Shown: piece by piece, positions 37,701 to 48,624 of the stretch
Layout: each line of letters opens with the position of its first letter
Numbering within the stretch: position 1 is the stretch's first letter
Source of the DNA: Crystallibacter degradans
GTDB taxonomy: Bacteria; Actinomycetota; Actinomycetes; Actinomycetales; Micrococcaceae
Assembly (NCBI RefSeq): GCF_012952295.1
Contig: NZ_JABBCH010000015.1
Location: forward strand, 29,068 to 93,067
Direction: 5' to 3'
DNA length: 64,000 bases
Made by a program: the position numbers and the translations under genes
The notes under the pieces: generated by a model
The model's input: the letters and a program-made list of their open reading frames with translations, nothing else
The model's database searches: none
Told to the model about the DNA's origin: nothing

Positions 37701-38962
37701 TAGTTTTCTTCCTTGGCGTCGCTGGCGACGGCGACAGTCGTATCGGTGTCTGCAGTGGGTGCTTTGGAGACGTCGGCAGCATCCGTGGTGCCGGGATTCC
37801 TCTGTTCGGCCGCCATCAGGTCGATGAAGCGGTCGAAGAGGTAGGCCGAGTCGTGCGGGCCGGCTGCGGCTTCGGGGTGGTACTGGACCGAGAAGGCAGG
37901 GATGTCCAGGCAGGCCAGGCCCTCGACGACGTCGTCGTTGAGGCTGACGTGGCTGACCTCGACCCGGCCGAAGCGTTCTTCCGGTGCGCGGGTGACCCCG
38001 TCGGTGGGAGCGTCGACGGCGAAGCCGTGGTTCTGGGAGGTGATCTCCACTTTTCCGGTGCGGCGGTCCATCACCGGCTGGTTGATGCCGCGGTGGCCAT
38101 AGCGCAGTTTGTAGGTGCCGAAGCCCAGGGCCCGGCCCAGGATCTGGTTGCCGAAGCAGATGCCGAAGAACGGCATGCGGGCGTCCAGGACATCGCGCAG
38201 CATGCCCACCTGGGTGTCAGCGGTGGCAGGATCGCCGGGGCCGTTGGACATGAACACGCCGTCGGGATTCACTGCCTGGATGTCCGCCAAGGTTGCGGTG
38301 GCCGGGAGCACATGGACCCGGACGCCGCGTTCGGCGAAACGCTGCGGAGTCATGGACTTGATGCCCAGGTCCAACGCGGCGATGCTGAAGCGCGGTTCGC
38401 CTTCCCAGCCGTGATCTGCCGGCTCGACTACGTAGGCAGCATCGATGCTGACCTCCTCGGCCAGCCGGGCGCCCTCCATGGAAGCCTGCCCGTTGACCTC
38501 GGCCAGCAGTTCCGGCATGGGCCGGGCGGCTTCCTGGCCGGAGAAGATTCCGGCCTTCATGGCGCCGCGTTCACGCAGGTGCCGTGTGATGGCGCGGGTG
38601 TCGACGCCCTGGATGCCGATGATGCCCTGTTCGATCAGTTCCTCGTCCAGGCTGCGCTCGGAGCGCCAGTTGGACGGTCGGCGCGCGGCGTCGCGGACAA
38701 CGTAGCCGGCAACCCAGATCTTGCGGGACTCCGCGTCCTCGTCGTTGACGCCGGTATTGCCGATGTGCGGAGCAGTCTGCACCACGAGCTGGCGGGCGTA
38801 GGACGGGTCCGTGATCGTTTCCTGGTAACCGGTCATGCCTGTGGCGAAAACAGCCTCGCCCAGCGCCGTGCCCTGGGCACCGTAGCTGCGTCCGCGGAAT
38901 GTGCGGCCGTCTTCAAGAATCAGCAGCGCTGCATTCGAGGAAGTTGTTTGATGATCTGTCAC
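37700..38962 (-). CDS. carA: Carbamoyl-phosphate synthase small subunit (glutaminase)
   Basis: This 420-residue glutaminase supplies ammonia to CarB. The N-terminal CarA domain includes [15 protein letters not shown], and the class I amidotransferase domain has the nucleophile loop [16 protein letters not shown] and the later histidine and glutamate in [16 protein letters not shown]. About 40 C-terminal residues ([19 protein letters not shown] and onward) form a disordered Thr/Asp/Ala-rich tail beyond the domain. It precedes carB directly. Confidence 0.97.
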   Translation of the reverse strand: MTDHQTTSSNAALLILEDGRTFRGRSYGAQGTALGEAVFATGMTGYQETITDPSYARQLVVQTAPHIGNTGVNDEDAESRKIWVAGYVVRDAARRPSNWRSERSLDEELIEQGIIGIQGVDTRAITRHLRERGAMKAGIFSGQEAARPMPELLAEVNGQASMEGARLAEEVSIDAAYVVEPADHGWEGEPRFSIAALDLGIKSMTPQRFAERGVRVHVLPATATLADIQAVNPDGVFMSNGPGDPATADTQVGMLRDVLDARMPFFGICFGNQILGRALGFGTYKLRYGHRGINQPVMDRRTGKVEITSQNHGFAVDAPTDGVTRAPEERFGRVEVSHVSLNDDVVEGLACLDIPAFSVQYHPEAAAGPHDSAYLFDRFIDLMAAEQRNPGTTDAADVSKAPTADTDTTVAVASDAKEEN

Positions 38963-38970
38963 TGTAGTTC

Positions 38971-39477
38971 CTAGTCTTCGTCAGGTGCAGCAGTAGGTAG
39001 GTAAGAGTTCAGGTGGGCCAGGAGCGGCTTTTTCTCCTCGGCGTGGCGGTTGCGGAACGCGGTGTCCACGTCCCTCCCGCCCAGGTTCCAAGTGATCACG
39101 GCCAGTCCGTCTTTCTCCACGAACTTCCCGATCATCCCGCTTTCGGACCGGACGGCCCTGATGCTTCGGGCCGGGATGTAGACATCCGTGGCACCGCGTC
39201 GTTCGAACAGCAGCCCGTGGTCGTAGAGGCGCAGCAGGGCGCCGGAGCGGATGCCCAGACCATGGACGGCGAGGCGGTCAAGCCAGTCCCCAGCCGTCGT
39301 CGTCACGACGTACTGCCCGTCATACGCCGCTGAAGGATTATCGACGTCGGCCGGAATTTCCGGCAGCGGGGCGATGTCCTGCTGCCGCTTGAGCCTGCTG
39401 CGCCAGCCGGCAAAAACCAGCGCCAGCAAGACGATGATCAGGCTCAGTGTGAGGAGCCCGGGGCCAAGGTATTCCAC
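38971..39477 (-). CDS. PH-like domain membrane-anchored protein of the pyr operon
   Basis: This 168-residue protein begins with one membrane helix ([24 protein letters not shown]), then basic residues (RSRLKRQQ) and a cytoplasmic or extracytoplasmic beta-rich domain: [59 protein letters not shown]. This resembles the bacterial PH-like domain family. GTG at 39477 was chosen because GGGGGAG lies eight bases upstream and the gene then starts five bases after pyrC. Homologs sit between pyrC and carA in many actinobacteria, which ties it to pyrimidine synthesis or to the operon only. Function unknown. Confidence 0.85.
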   Translation of the reverse strand: MEYLGPGLLTLSLIIVLLALVFAGWRSRLKRQQDIAPLPEIPADVDNPSAAYDGQYVVTTTAGDWLDRLAVHGLGIRSGALLRLYDHGLLFERRGATDVYIPARSIRAVRSESGMIGKFVEKDGLAVITWNLGGRDVDTAFRNRHAEEKKPLLAHLNSYLPTAAPDED

Positions 39478-39482
39478 TGAAG

Positions 39483-40814
39483 CTACTCCCCCTCTGCGGT
39501 CCGCGGGGTGTTGAGGCTCCCGTCCAGAACGGTGGGGTGGCCTTGGTAGAAGGTTGCCACCACGCGCCCCGGTAGCTCCCGGCCGGCGAACGGCGAGTTG
39601 CGTCCCATGGTCGCCATCTTGTTCGGCTCCACAGTCCAGCGCGCCGCCGGGTCGATCAACGTGATGTTGGCGGCGGAGCCGGCTTCCAGTGGCTGGCCCT
39701 GGTCCTGCAGCCGCCCGATCTGTGCCGGCATCCGGGAGGTGATCCGGGCGAAGTCGTCCCAGCCGATCAAGCCTGACTCGATCATGGTGTGCTGGACCAC
39801 GGAGAGCGCGGTCTCGAGACCGGTCATGCCCATCGCGGCCTGCGCCCACTCGCATTCCTTGGCCTCGCTGGGATGCGGGGCGTGGTCGGTGCCGATGATG
39901 TCGATGGTGCCGTCGGCCAGTCCGGCCCGCAAGGCCTGCACGTCTTCATCGGTGCGCAGCGGCGGGTTGACCTTGTAGACCGGGTCGTAGCTGCGGACCA
40001 GTTCGTCCGTGAGCCAGAGGTGGTGCGGGGTGACCTCGGCCGTGACTTTGATGCCGCGCTGCTTGGCCCAGCGGATGATTTCCACCGAACCGGCCGTGGA
40101 GACGTGGCAGACGTGCAGGCGGGAGTCAACGTGCTGGGCCAGGAGCACGTCACGGGCAATGATGCTTTCCTCGGCGACGGCAGGCCAGCCGGTCATGCCG
40201 AGCACGGCAGAGACATCGCCCTCGTTCATCTGGGCCCCGTCCGTCAGCCGGGGTTCCTGGGCGTGCTGGGCGATAACGCCGTCGAACGCCTTGACGTATT
40301 CCAGCGCCCTGCGCATCAGTACCGGATCGTGGACACAGATGCCGTCGTCGGAGAATACCCGGACGCGGGCGCGCGAATCGGCCATCGCCCCGAGTTCGGC
40401 GAGCCGTTCACCGGCCAGCCCGATGGTAACGGCACCGACCGGACGGACATCTGTCCAGCCGGCCTTGCGGCCCAGGGTGTAGACCTGCTCGACGACGCCG
40501 GCCGTATCCGCCACGGGCGAGCTGTTCGCCATGGCGTGGACGGCGGTGAATCCTCCGAGCGCGGCGGCCCGGCTGCCTGTCTCCACGGTCTCGGCGTCTT
40601 CACGTCCGGGTTCGCGCAGGTGGGTATGCAGGTCCACCATGCCCGGCACGGCCACGAGGCCCTCGGCGTCGATCACGGTGGCACCGGCGACGCTGAGCCC
40701 CGTGCCCGTTTCGGTGATGACCCCGTTGCGGATCAGCAGGTCGGCCGCTGCGCCGCTGCCGATTGCGGCCCCCTTGACCAGATAGGCCGTAGCTTCGTTC
40801 GGTGTGGCGCTCAT
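39483..40814 (-). CDS. pyrC: Dihydroorotase
   Basis: PyrC closes carbamoyl aspartate to dihydroorotate. The 443-residue product is a type I (long) amidohydrolase: metal-binding [15 protein letters not shown] near residue 60, later histidines in [21 protein letters not shown] and the catalytic IIGTDHAPH. Its start overlaps the pyrB stop by four bases, and its stop is five bases before the PH-like gene. Confidence 0.97.
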   Translation of the reverse strand: MSATPNEATAYLVKGAAIGSGAAADLLIRNGVITETGTGLSVAGATVIDAEGLVAVPGMVDLHTHLREPGREDAETVETGSRAAALGGFTAVHAMANSSPVADTAGVVEQVYTLGRKAGWTDVRPVGAVTIGLAGERLAELGAMADSRARVRVFSDDGICVHDPVLMRRALEYVKAFDGVIAQHAQEPRLTDGAQMNEGDVSAVLGMTGWPAVAEESIIARDVLLAQHVDSRLHVCHVSTAGSVEIIRWAKQRGIKVTAEVTPHHLWLTDELVRSYDPVYKVNPPLRTDEDVQALRAGLADGTIDIIGTDHAPHPSEAKECEWAQAAMGMTGLETALSVVQHTMIESGLIGWDDFARITSRMPAQIGRLQDQGQPLEAGSAANITLIDPAARWTVEPNKMATMGRNSPFAGRELPGRVVATFYQGHPTVLDGSLNTPRTAEGE

Positions 40815-41809
40815 CGCTGGGCCTCCTGGATAGTTGCGGGTGCGGCGTGGGTTTCGCCGGAGAGGAGCAGGTAAAGGGCGGCCATGCGTACGGAGACGCC
40901 ATTGCGCACCTGCTGCAGGACAGTGGAGCGGGGCGAGTCCGCTGCGGCTGCGGATATTTCCAGTCCACGGTTCATCGGGCCCGGATGCATGATGATCGTT
41001 TCCTTCAGGCCGTGCGAATCCAGCGCCTGGAGGCGGCGGTCATCGAAGCCCCAGCGCCGCGAGTATTCCCGGGTGGACGGGAAGAACGCGGCGTTCATCC
41101 GTTCGCCCTGAAGGCGCAGCATCATGACGGCGTCCGGGCCGGCGGCCAGCGTTTCGTCCAGATCGTAGCTGACGGTGCAGGGCCACTTCGCAACGCCTAC
41201 CGGAAGCAACGTGGGCGGAGCGACCATCGTGACATCGGCGCCAAGCGTGCGCAGCAGCCACAGGTTGGACCGCGCCACCCGGGAGTGGAGCACATCCCCG
41301 ACGATGGCCACCTTCATGCCGGACAAATCAGTGCCGGGGGAAGCCGTACCGTTGATGCGCGCCCAGTTGCGGCGCATAGTGAAGGCGTCCAGCAGCGCCT
41401 GGGTGGGATGTTCGTGCGTGCCGTCGCCGGCGTTGACTACGGCAGCGTCGATCCAGCCGGAGGCCGCCAGCCTTGCCGGCGCGCCGGAGGCCCAGTGCCG
41501 GATAACGACGGCGTCGGCCCCCATCGCTTCGAGCGTCTGCGCGGTGTCCTTGAGCGACTCGCCCTTGGACACGGAGGATCCCTTGGCGGCGAAGTTGATC
41601 ACATCGGCAGACAGCCGTTTTGCTGCGGCCTCAAAGGAGATCCGCGTACGGGTCGAGTCCTCGAAGAAGAGGTTGACCACGGTGCGGCCGCGCAGGACGG
41701 GAAGTTTCTTGACCTCACGGTCGGACACGGCAGCCATTTCTTCGGCGGTATCCAGGATCCGTACGGCGTCGTCCTTGCCGAGGTCTTCGGTGGAGAGCAG
41801 ATGCCTCAT
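40811..41809 (-). CDS. pyrB: Aspartate carbamoyltransferase catalytic subunit
   Basis: PyrB joins carbamoyl phosphate and aspartate. The 332-residue chain has the carbamoyl-phosphate loop [13 protein letters not shown] (about 50-62), the [14 protein letters not shown] block ([15 protein letters not shown]) and the aspartate-side [11 protein letters not shown]. No pyrI regulatory subunit is present. The gene overlaps both pyrR and pyrC by four bases. Confidence 0.97.
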   Translation of the reverse strand: MRHLLSTEDLGKDDAVRILDTAEEMAAVSDREVKKLPVLRGRTVVNLFFEDSTRTRISFEAAAKRLSADVINFAAKGSSVSKGESLKDTAQTLEAMGADAVVIRHWASGAPARLAASGWIDAAVVNAGDGTHEHPTQALLDAFTMRRNWARINGTASPGTDLSGMKVAIVGDVLHSRVARSNLWLLRTLGADVTMVAPPTLLPVGVAKWPCTVSYDLDETLAAGPDAVMMLRLQGERMNAAFFPSTREYSRRWGFDDRRLQALDSHGLKETIIMHPGPMNRGLEISAAAADSPRSTVLQQVRNGVSVRMAALYLLLSGETHAAPATIQEAQR

Positions 41810-42399
41810 GCGGTGCGGTCCTCGATGACGACTTCGTTGACAGGCCGGCCGTCCACGGAATCCGTCTCGGCCAGGCGCACCCGCACCTTTTCGGCCGAAG
41901 AGGTCGGCAGGTTTTTGCCCACGTGGTCCGCGCGGATGGGCAGTTCGCGATGCCCGCGGTCCACCAGGACGGCGAGACGGACAATGCGCGGGCGGCCCAG
42001 GTCAACGAGGGCGTCGAGGGCGGCGCGTATGGTCCGGCCCGAATAGAGCACGTCGTCGACGAGCACCACGACTTTGTCGTCGATGCCGGTAGCGGGAAGC
42101 TGGGTGGGCAGCGGAGCCCTGGTTGGCTGGCGCTTGAGATCGTCACGGAACATGGTGACGTCCAGCTGGCCGGTAATGTTTTCGGCCTTCACACCGGGAT
42201 CGGTGGCCGCAATCTTGGCGGCGAGGCGGCGGGCCAGCGGATAACCGCGGCGCGGAATGCCCAGCAGAACAAGATCCTTGGATCCCTTGTTCGCCTCGAG
42301 AATCTCATGGGCTATACGAGTGAGGGCGCGGTCAATGTCCGCTTCGGCAAGAACTACACGGGCTGGTTGCGGCGATGGCGCCGCGGCTGACGTGCTCAT
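41806..42399 (-). CDS. pyrR: Bifunctional pyr operon regulator PyrR / uracil phosphoribosyltransferase
   Basis: PyrR binds UMP and a hairpin in pyr mRNA to lower expression, and it can salvage uracil. The 197-residue product has the phosphoribosyl-transferase PRPP loop [19 protein letters not shown] and the conserved [14 protein letters not shown] and [10 protein letters not shown] blocks. The ATG at 42399 has AGGAGG seven bases upstream, and a PyrR-type binding hairpin lies just before it. It heads pyrR-pyrB-pyrC-PH-like-carA-carB-pyrF. Confidence 0.97.
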   Translation of the reverse strand: MSTSAAAPSPQPARVVLAEADIDRALTRIAHEILEANKGSKDLVLLGIPRRGYPLARRLAAKIAATDPGVKAENITGQLDVTMFRDDLKRQPTRAPLPTQLPATGIDDKVVVLVDDVLYSGRTIRAALDALVDLGRPRIVRLAVLVDRGHRELPIRADHVGKNLPTSSAEKVRVRLAETDSVDGRPVNEVVIEDRTA

Positions 42400-42406
42400 A
42401 TTGTTG

Positions 42407-42435
42407 CCTCCTCCTTCCCCGCCTCACAGGACGGA
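42407..42435 (-). promoter_or_regulatory. PyrR-binding RNA hairpin with adjacent pyrR ribosome-binding site
   Basis: On the minus strand TCCGTC, the hexaloop CTGTGA and GGCGGG form a six-bp stem (42435-42418). The loop and its closing bases match the known PyrR target consensus UCCNGNGAGG. Five bases after it the AGGAGG of pyrR (42412-42407) begins. In mycobacteria PyrR represses translation at such a site; the position here suggests the same. Confidence 0.78.
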
Positions 42436-42489
42436 TTTAAAGGCTGGTTGCGTAGTCAAAACTACCACAGGGCCCGGGGCGGACAGGCC

Positions 42490-42531
42490 AAAAACGCCCG
42501 AAGGTGGCCCCCATCACGGGGGCCACCTTCG
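42490..42531 (-). terminator. Intrinsic terminator after nusB
   Basis: A perfect 14-bp stem (CGAAGGTGGCCCCC and its complement) with a five-base ATCAC loop lies 35 bases beyond the nusB stop and is followed on the minus strand by GGCGTTTTT. It separates the aro-efp-nusB transcript from the pyr operon. Confidence 0.88.
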
Positions 42532-42565
42532 AAGCTGGATCAGGACTGACGGCAGCTGCCGGAAA

Positions 42566-42988
42566 TCACGCCAGCAGGGTCGGCTTCAGTTGCTGCAACC
42601 GGCCGAGCAGACCGTTGACGAACGACGGCGATTCATCCGTTGAGAGCGTCTTGGCCAGTTCGACAGCTTCGCTGACCGCCACCCCATCCGGAATATCGTC
42701 GTTGTACAGCAGCTCCCAAGCGCCCACCCGCAGGATAATGCGGTCCACGCTGGGCATCCGTTCCAGCGCCCAGCCTTGGGAGTAGGTAGTCAGGAACTCG
42801 TCGATCTGGGTCTGCATGGCCACGACGCCCTCCACGATGTCCACCGTGTAAGGGTTGATAACCTGATCCGTTTTTTCGCGGCGGTCCCGGAGCGCGTCGA
42901 ACGCCGAAACGGAACGCTGCTCCGCTTCAAACAGAACATCGACGGCGCGGCGGCGGGCTTTGCCGCGTGCGGAAGTGGGTGCACTCAC
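42566..42988 (-). CDS. nusB: Transcription antitermination factor NusB
   Basis: NusB, with NusE, binds boxA RNA in rRNA leader transcripts to prevent early termination. The 140-residue all-helical product has the usual blocks ARRRAVDVLFEAEQR, VDRIILRVGAWELLYNDDIPDGVAVSEAVELAKTLSTDESPSFVNGLLGRL. The GTG start shares a base with the efp stop (TAGTG). efp-nusB is a common Gram-positive gene pair. Confidence 0.97.
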   Translation of the reverse strand: MSAPTSARGKARRRAVDVLFEAEQRSVSAFDALRDRREKTDQVINPYTVDIVEGVVAMQTQIDEFLTTYSQGWALERMPSVDRIILRVGAWELLYNDDIPDGVAVSEAVELAKTLSTDESPSFVNGLLGRLQQLKPTLLA

Positions 42989-43551
42989 TAGTCGTTAACA
43001 CGTCCCAAGTAATCGCCGCTGCGGGTATCGACCTTGACCCGGGTACCGGTTTCCAGGAACAGCGGAACCTGGATCTGGTAACCGGTTTCAACTGTTGCCG
43101 GCTTGGTGCCGCCGGTGGAGCGGTCGCCCTGCAGTCCCGGCTCGGTGTAGGTGATTTCCATCGTCACGGAGGCCGGCAATTCGATGTACAGCGGCGTACC
43201 GTCGTGCATCGCAATGTTGACCTTGATGTTTTCCAGCAGGAAGTTTTCGTCATCGCCGACGACGGGCCCAGGCACCGTGACCTGGTCATAATCCTGCACG
43301 TCCATGAAGACGAAGTCGTCGCCGTCCTTGTACAGGTAGGTGTAGTCGCGGCGGTCAACCGTGGCGGTTTCGATCTTCAGGCCTGCGTTGAAGGTCTTGT
43401 CCTGGATCTTGCCGCTGACAACATTCTTGATCTTGGTGCGAACGAAGGCGCCGCCCTTGCCCGGCTTGACGTGCTGGAACTCGATGACGTTCCACAGCTG
43501 ACCGTCCAGCTTCAGCACGGTGCCGTTCTTAATGTCGTTGGTTGTCGCCAC
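42988..43551 (-). CDS. efp: Elongation factor P
   Basis: EF-P rescues ribosomes stalled at polyproline. The 187-residue product has the three-domain layout with the loop tip [12 protein letters not shown]; the tip lysine is K32, the modifiable position in this family. The OB domains ([19 protein letters not shown]; [16 protein letters not shown] at the end) are complete. It lies between aroB and nusB. Confidence 0.98.
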   Translation of the reverse strand: MATTNDIKNGTVLKLDGQLWNVIEFQHVKPGKGGAFVRTKIKNVVSGKIQDKTFNAGLKIETATVDRRDYTYLYKDGDDFVFMDVQDYDQVTVPGPVVGDDENFLLENIKVNIAMHDGTPLYIELPASVTMEITYTEPGLQGDRSTGGTKPATVETGYQIQVPLFLETGTRVKVDTRSGDYLGRVND

Positions 43552-43623
43552 AGTTTCTCTTTCGTCGATTCAACTTGTGTGTGGAAAGTTCATCGGTAAT
43601 TCTACCTGCTGAGCGCAGACCAA

Positions 43624-44712
43624 CTATTCGGCGATCTCCTGATACGCGGCGAAGAGCAGCGAAGTATCGGGAACATCGAGGATTGCCGGCTTTTCCAAAG
43701 CGTCCAGGACAACGAATCGCAGCAGGTCTCCGCGGGCCTTCTTGTCCCGTTTCATTCCATCCAGCAGCGCCGCCCAGCGGTCACGGCGGTACGTGACAGG
43801 CAGCTCCAGGGACTGCAGGATCCGCTTGTGCCGGTCCGCTGTTTCATCGTCCAGGCGCCCGACCATCCGCGAGAGCTCGGCGGCGAATGTCAGGCCTACC
43901 GAAACCGCCGCCCCGTGACGCCAACTGTAGCGCTCTGCGAGTTCGATGGCGTGGGCCAGGGTGTGGCCGTAGTTGAGGAACTCCCGGCGGCCTGTTTCCT
44001 TCAGGTCGCTGGAGACGATCTCCGCCTTGACGGCGATAGAGCGCTCCACCAGCTCCCGCACCACAGCCGATTCCGGGTCTGCCACAGCCGCCGGTGCCGC
44101 CTCGATGAGGTCAAGAATGGCGGCGTCCGCAATAAAACCGCACTTGACCACTTCCGCCATGCCGGTGAGCAACTCGTTCTTGGGCAGGGTAGCCAAGGCG
44201 TCCAGATCAGCAAGCACTGCCGCCGGCGGGTGGAAGGCGCCGACGAGGTTTTTGCCCTCGGACGTGTTGATCCCGGTCTTCCCGCCGACCGCTGCGTCGA
44301 CCATGCCAAGCAGGCTCGTGGGGATGTGCACCACCCTGACGCCCCGCAGCCAGGTAGCGGCGACAAAGCCGCCGACATCGGTGACCGCTCCGCCGCCGAC
44401 CGTGACGATGGCGTCGGACCGGGTGAAATCGTTCTGTCCCAGCACCTGCCAGCAGAAAGATGCCACCTGGATGTGCTTGCCCTCTTCGGCATCGGGAATT
44501 TCAGCGGTCAGAGCGGTGAATCCGGCCGCATCGAGATCCTGGCGCACGGCGTCGCCGGTGGCACGAAGCGCACGCGGATGGATGACCAGCACCCTGCGCA
44601 CACGCTCACCCAGAATGCCAGGCAGCCGATCGAGCAGGCCATTGCCGACAACGACATCGTAGTTTTCGTTCGGGGAGCTGCCGGTGACCTTGATAACCTT
44701 TGGCTCGCTCAT
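43624..44712 (-). CDS. aroB: 3-dehydroquinate synthase
   Basis: AroB makes 3-dehydroquinate, the second step of the shikimate pathway, using NAD and a metal. The 362-residue product has [22 protein letters not shown] (NAD binding), [20 protein letters not shown] and the metal-site [15 protein letters not shown] at 44712 ([11 protein letters not shown]) was chosen as the first start after aroK that gives a family-like N-terminus. It follows aroC-aroK, a typical actinobacterial aro cluster. Confidence 0.97.
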   Translation of the reverse strand: MSEPKVIKVTGSSPNENYDVVVGNGLLDRLPGILGERVRRVLVIHPRALRATGDAVRQDLDAAGFTALTAEIPDAEEGKHIQVASFCWQVLGQNDFTRSDAIVTVGGGAVTDVGGFVAATWLRGVRVVHIPTSLLGMVDAAVGGKTGINTSEGKNLVGAFHPPAAVLADLDALATLPKNELLTGMAEVVKCGFIADAAILDLIEAAPAAVADPESAVVRELVERSIAVKAEIVSSDLKETGRREFLNYGHTLAHAIELAERYSWRHGAAVSVGLTFAAELSRMVGRLDDETADRHKRILQSLELPVTYRRDRWAALLDGMKRDKKARGDLLRFVVLDALEKPAILDVPDTSLLFAAYQEIAE

Positions 44713-44720
44713 CGGGTTCG

Positions 44721-45263
44721 TCAACTGTTTTGCCTTTCGTTGAGCAGCGTGGAAAGTTCTTCGACCAGCTCTGCTTGTGATTTGTTCCGCGTGGTCAGGA
44801 CCAGGTCCGCCAGCTTCAGATACGTTGGACGGCGGCGTTCGGCCATCTCGACCCAACGGGCCGCGGCATCCCCCGCCAGCAGCGGACGGCCGGTGTCGCG
44901 CCGGATCCGTGGAAGCACTGTGTCCAGGTCGGCATCCAGAAACACCACACGGCAGTTGGCCAGCAGTTGCTGGGTGCCGGTGTCGAGTATCGCTCCCCCG
45001 CCCAGCGAAATCACGCAGGGATCGCCCGGAGCCGTGAGTAGCGTGGCAACTTCACGCGCCTCGATTTCGCGGAAGCCGCGTTCGCCTTGGGCACTGAAGA
45101 TCGAGGGAATGCTGCCGTGTTTGGCCACGATTTTCTTGTCGCTGTCGACAAACTGAAGACTATGGCGGGCTGCGAACAACTGGCCCACCGTGGATTTGCC
45201 TGATGCCATCGGGCCGATCAGCACCAGATGGCGGTCTAACGCCATAGCCATGGAGTCGGGCAC
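44721..45263 (-). CDS. aroK: Shikimate kinase
   Basis: AroK phosphorylates shikimate. The product (about 180 residues) has Walker [10 protein letters not shown] (about 17-25), the shikimate-binding [12 protein letters not shown] and FREIEAREV, and the [15 protein letters not shown] loop. The GTG at 45263 shares one base with the aroC stop; an ATG four codons in (MAMALDR region) is a possible alternative. Confidence 0.96.
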   Translation of the reverse strand: MPDSMAMALDRHLVLIGPMASGKSTVGQLFAARHSLQFVDSDKKIVAKHGSIPSIFSAQGERGFREIEAREVATLLTAPGDPCVISLGGGAILDTGTQQLLANCRVVFLDADLDTVLPRIRRDTGRPLLAGDAAARWVEMAERRRPTYLKLADLVLTTRNKSQAELVEELSTLLNERQNS

Positions 45264-46462
45264 TAGCTGCCGATCGAATCCAGCGATTCCGGAATAGCCT
45301 CAATGAAGCTGCGCATGTTGCGTGCCGTCTCTGCTACCGAATCGCCGCCGAACTTCTCCGTAACCGCCTGCGCGAGCACCAGTGCCACCATGGCCTCGGC
45401 GACTACGCCGGCTGCCGGGACGGCGCACACGTCGGAACGCTGGTGATGGGCCTTGGCGTCCTCGCCGGTGCTGACATCGATGGTCTTCAGAGCGCGGGGA
45501 ACGGTGGCGATAGGTTTCATGGCGGCGCGCACACGCAGCGTATCGCCGATGCTCATGCCGCCCTCGATTCCGCCGGCGCGGTTGGTCGAACGCACGATGG
45601 TGCCGCTGGAGTCGCGGACGATCTCGTCATGGGCAGCCGAACCCCGGCGGCCGGCGGTCTGGAAGCCGTCACCGACTTCAACGCCCTTGATCGCCTGGAT
45701 GCCCATTAGCGCCGCGGCGAGCCGTGCGTCGAGGCGGCGGTCCCAATGCACATAGCTGCCCAGCCCCGGCGGCAGGCCGTAGGCCAGGACCTCGACAACC
45801 CCACCCAGGGTCTCGCCCTCTTTGTGGGCGGCGTCGACCTCCTGGACCATGGCCAGCGAGGTCTGGGCGTCGAAGCAGCGCAGCGGATCTTCGTCCAGCG
45901 CAATGACGTCGGAGGGAAGCGGCACCGGACTTTCGTCGGGAACGGCAACCCGTGCAATCGAAACAGTGTGGCTGACCAACTCGATGCCCAAGGCCTTCAG
46001 GAAATTGGCAGCTACGGTGCCAAGGGCCACTCGGGCAGCGGTCTCGCGGGCGCTGGCGCGTTCCAGTACCGGGCGGGCTTCATCGAACCCGTATTTCTGC
46101 ATTCCGGTGAAATCCGCGTGGCCGGGACGTGGACGCGTCAGCGGTGCGTTGCGGGCCAGTTCGGCCAGTTCGTCCGGGTCAACCGGATCCGCAGACATGA
46201 TCTTTTCCCACTTGGGCCACTCGGTGTTGCCCACCTGGATGGCCACGGGGCCGCCCTGGGTACGCCCGTGCCGGACGCCACCGGTGATGGTGACGGCGTC
46301 TTGCTCAAACTTCATGCGTGCGCCGCGGCCGTAGCCAAGCCGGCGACGAGCCAGGGCCGCCTGGATGTCGGAGCTGTTGAGCTCCACTCCGGCAGGGACG
46401 CCTTCAATAATTCCAACCAAGGCCGGACCATGGGATTCACCGGCAGTTAACCAACGCAGCAT
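45263..46462 (-). CDS. aroC: Chorismate synthase
   Basis: AroC converts EPSP to chorismate with reduced FMN. The 399-residue product has [25 protein letters not shown], the arginine-rich [32 protein letters not shown] and [14 protein letters not shown], the standard signatures. The C-terminal [23 protein letters not shown] is intact. It is cotranscribed with aroK and aroB. Confidence 0.98.
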   Translation of the reverse strand: MLRWLTAGESHGPALVGIIEGVPAGVELNSSDIQAALARRRLGYGRGARMKFEQDAVTITGGVRHGRTQGGPVAIQVGNTEWPKWEKIMSADPVDPDELAELARNAPLTRPRPGHADFTGMQKYGFDEARPVLERASARETAARVALGTVAANFLKALGIELVSHTVSIARVAVPDESPVPLPSDVIALDEDPLRCFDAQTSLAMVQEVDAAHKEGETLGGVVEVLAYGLPPGLGSYVHWDRRLDARLAAALMGIQAIKGVEVGDGFQTAGRRGSAAHDEIVRDSSGTIVRSTNRAGGIEGGMSIGDTLRVRAAMKPIATVPRALKTIDVSTGEDAKAHHQRSDVCAVPAAGVVAEAMVALVLAQAVTEKFGGDSVAETARNMRSFIEAIPESLDSIGS

Positions 46463-46494
46463 GGAAACAATACTGCCATGACCACGGCATCCCT

Positions 46495-47370
46495 TTAACG
46501 CCGGGGCGCGCCCACAGCGTCACACATCACATTTATGACTTGCTCCGGTTCGGGCAGCTCCATGCCCGTGAACAGGCGTACCTGCTCGACCGCCTGGTAG
46601 ATCAGCATTTCCAACCCGGGAACGATGGCGCCACCACGCTCTGCCCAGACAGAGGCGATGCGGCTGGGCCACGGATCGTAGGTGACGTCCAGCAGCACTT
46701 GCGAATCCAGCCGGACGCTCGAAGCAGCCAGCGTTTCAGCGATGGGGTCGGCTGCACGCGGGGGCAAGGTAGAGACCGCCACTTGTGCCGAAGCCAGCTC
46801 AGCCGCCGCGTCATCCCAGCTGGCCACCCGGCACTCCAGACCTGCGTTGCGTGCCACGGCCAGGATGGGGCCGGCCTTCGCCGGGTCGCGCAGACAGACG
46901 CTTAGGCTGTCCACCTGCAGTCCCCCAAGGGCGGCGGCCGCAGCCGCGGCGGTGCCGCCACCGCCGAGAATGACCGCGTGACCGCCCGGGGTAGCGCCGG
47001 CATGCCGCAGCGCCTCGATGATGCCGGCCACGTCGGTGTTCTGCCCGGCCAGCTGAACCGTACCGTCCGGCCGCTTGCGCACCACCACGGTGTTGAGAAC
47101 ACCCAGGGAGCGGACGAGGTCGCTTGTCTCGTCCATCAGCGGCACCATGGCTGCCTTGAGCGGCATCGTGACGGACAGCCCGGCCCAGCAGCTGCTCTCC
47201 CGCACGCCTGCCATGAAGGCCGGCAACTGCTCCGGGGTCAGGTCAATGGCCTCATAGGCACAGTCGAAGCCAAGCAGCCCGTAGGCAGCCCCATGCAGCA
47301 GCGGGGACCGCGAATGGCTGATCGGATGGCCCAGGACCGCGGCCCGCCGGCCAGGCACCGGCTCAGCCAC
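46495..47370 (-). CDS. aroE: Shikimate dehydrogenase
   Basis: AroE reduces 3-dehydroshikimate with NADPH. The 291-residue product has the substrate motif [19 protein letters not shown], the catalytic lysine in [11 protein letters not shown] (family usually NVTxPxK), the aspartate in [13 protein letters not shown] and the cofactor loop [17 protein letters not shown]. It lies between mltG and aroC in the aro cluster, with 32 bases to the aroC start. Confidence 0.94.
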   Translation of the reverse strand: MAEPVPGRRAAVLGHPISHSRSPLLHGAAYGLLGFDCAYEAIDLTPEQLPAFMAGVRESSCWAGLSVTMPLKAAMVPLMDETSDLVRSLGVLNTVVVRKRPDGTVQLAGQNTDVAGIIEALRHAGATPGGHAVILGGGGTAAAAAAALGGLQVDSLSVCLRDPAKAGPILAVARNAGLECRVASWDDAAAELASAQVAVSTLPPRAADPIAETLAASSVRLDSQVLLDVTYDPWPSRIASVWAERGGAIVPGLEMLIYQAVEQVRLFTGMELPEPEQVINVMCDAVGAPRR

Positions 47371-47397
47371 GGCGGATGACCGTGGGAACGGAATTTC

Positions 47398-48624
47398 CTA
47401 GCTGCAACGGCCTTCCTCCTGCTTGCTGCACCAGTTCAGATATTCCTTGGTGTAGGCATTGTGTTCGGCCAGCGTCTCGGAAAACTTGGTCTCCCCGGTG
47501 TCCAGATTCACCGTTACCCAGTAGTAGTAGGGCACGTCATCCGGATTGGCCGCGGCATCGATGGCCGGGCCGCCCGGGGAATTGATCGGCCCCACGGGCA
47601 GACCCGTATGGGCGTAAGTGTTGTACGGGTTGGACTTGTCGGCCTTTTCTTCAGGCGTGATGTCATAGCCCTTGCGACCCAGCCCATAGGTGACCGTGGC
47701 GTCTGATTGGATCAGGCCGTTCGTCTCCGTGTTGTCCGGTTGCAGTCGGTTCTCGATGGCACCGGCAACTGCGCCGTAATCAGCTTCGCCTGCCTCGGCC
47801 TCGATGATGCTGGCGACGGTCAGCACACGGAACTGCTGATCGACGTCGGTAATTCCGTCCGCTTCCAGATGCTCGATCGTGTTGCCGATCATTTCGCGCA
47901 GGATTTCCTCCGCGGTGATGTCCAGCGGGAACCGGTATTCGGCCGGGAAGAGATAGCCCTCCAGGTTCCGTGCCTGCTCGGGCAGGCCCAGTGCCTGCGG
48001 ATCCTCGGCGAGCTTCGCGAATTCAGCAACGGGGATCCGGGTCCCCTCGGACAGGGCCTTGAACACTTCTTCCTGCCGCCAGGTCCGGTTGATGGCCGCG
48101 TAATGCACGCCTTCGTTGCTTTCCTCCAGCAGGATCGACGCCGCTGCCGCAGCCGGCATGCGGTACTTCAGCGGGTACTGCCCCGGCTGGATTACCCGTC
48201 CCTCAGCCTGGTTGGAAACCTCGTCGACGAAGGTATCGGTGGAAGCAATAATGTCCTGATTCACGAGTGAGGCGGCGATCGCTAGAGGACCGGCGCCCTG
48301 TTCAACCGTGAACGTTACCTGACCTTCGCCGGGACCTTCATAGTCTTTGAGCTCGTTCATGCCCAACAGGTTCTGCAGGAGCAACACCACGCCGATCAGG
48401 CCACCGGCGAAGACGCCAAAGACCACCAGCATGATGACGTTGCGCCGACGCCGACGCTGCCGCTTGATCTTGTTGCGGCGGCTCCGCTTGAGGACCGGCG
48501 CCTCGTCGTAGAAGACATCATGATCATCGTCATGCCCATGGTTCGGGTGATCGGACTCATCGACCAACTCGTCAACGGGCTGTTGTTCCGGATACGGAGG
48601 ATGCTCCGGATAAGTATTGCTCAC
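47398..48624 (-). CDS. mltG: Endolytic peptidoglycan transglycosylase MltG
   Basis: MltG cuts nascent glycan strands at the outer face of the membrane. The 408-residue product has a long cytoplasmic N-terminus, first acidic and histidine-rich (about 20-42), then strongly basic (KRSRRNKIKRQRRRRR), followed by one membrane helix (NVIMLVVFGVFAGGLIGVVLLL) and the YceG domain. The catalytic glutamate is in VASIIEAEAGEADYGAVAGAIENRL. Its start overlaps the ruvX stop by four bases. Confidence 0.95.
   Translation of the reverse strand: MSNTYPEHPPYPEQQPVDELVDESDHPNHGHDDDHDVFYDEAPVLKRSRRNKIKRQRRRRRNVIMLVVFGVFAGGLIGVVLLLQNLLGMNELKDYEGPGEGQVTFTVEQGAGPLAIAASLVNQDIIASTDTFVDEVSNQAEGRVIQPGQYPLKYRMPAAAAASILLEESNEGVHYAAINRTWRQEEVFKALSEGTRIPVAEFAKLAEDPQALGLPEQARNLEGYLFPAEYRFPLDITAEEILREMIGNTIEHLEADGITDVDQQFRVLTVASIIEAEAGEADYGAVAGAIENRLQPDNTETNGLIQSDATVTYGLGRKGYDITPEEKADKSNPYNTYAHTGLPVGPINSPGGPAIDAAANPDDVPYYYWVTVNLDTGETKFSETLAEHNAYTKEYLNWCSKQEEGRCS

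Noticed and set aside
34401..42399. Frameshifts or broken genes in the pyr operon
   Set aside because: All seven frames are full length with intact motifs and coupled starts and stops.
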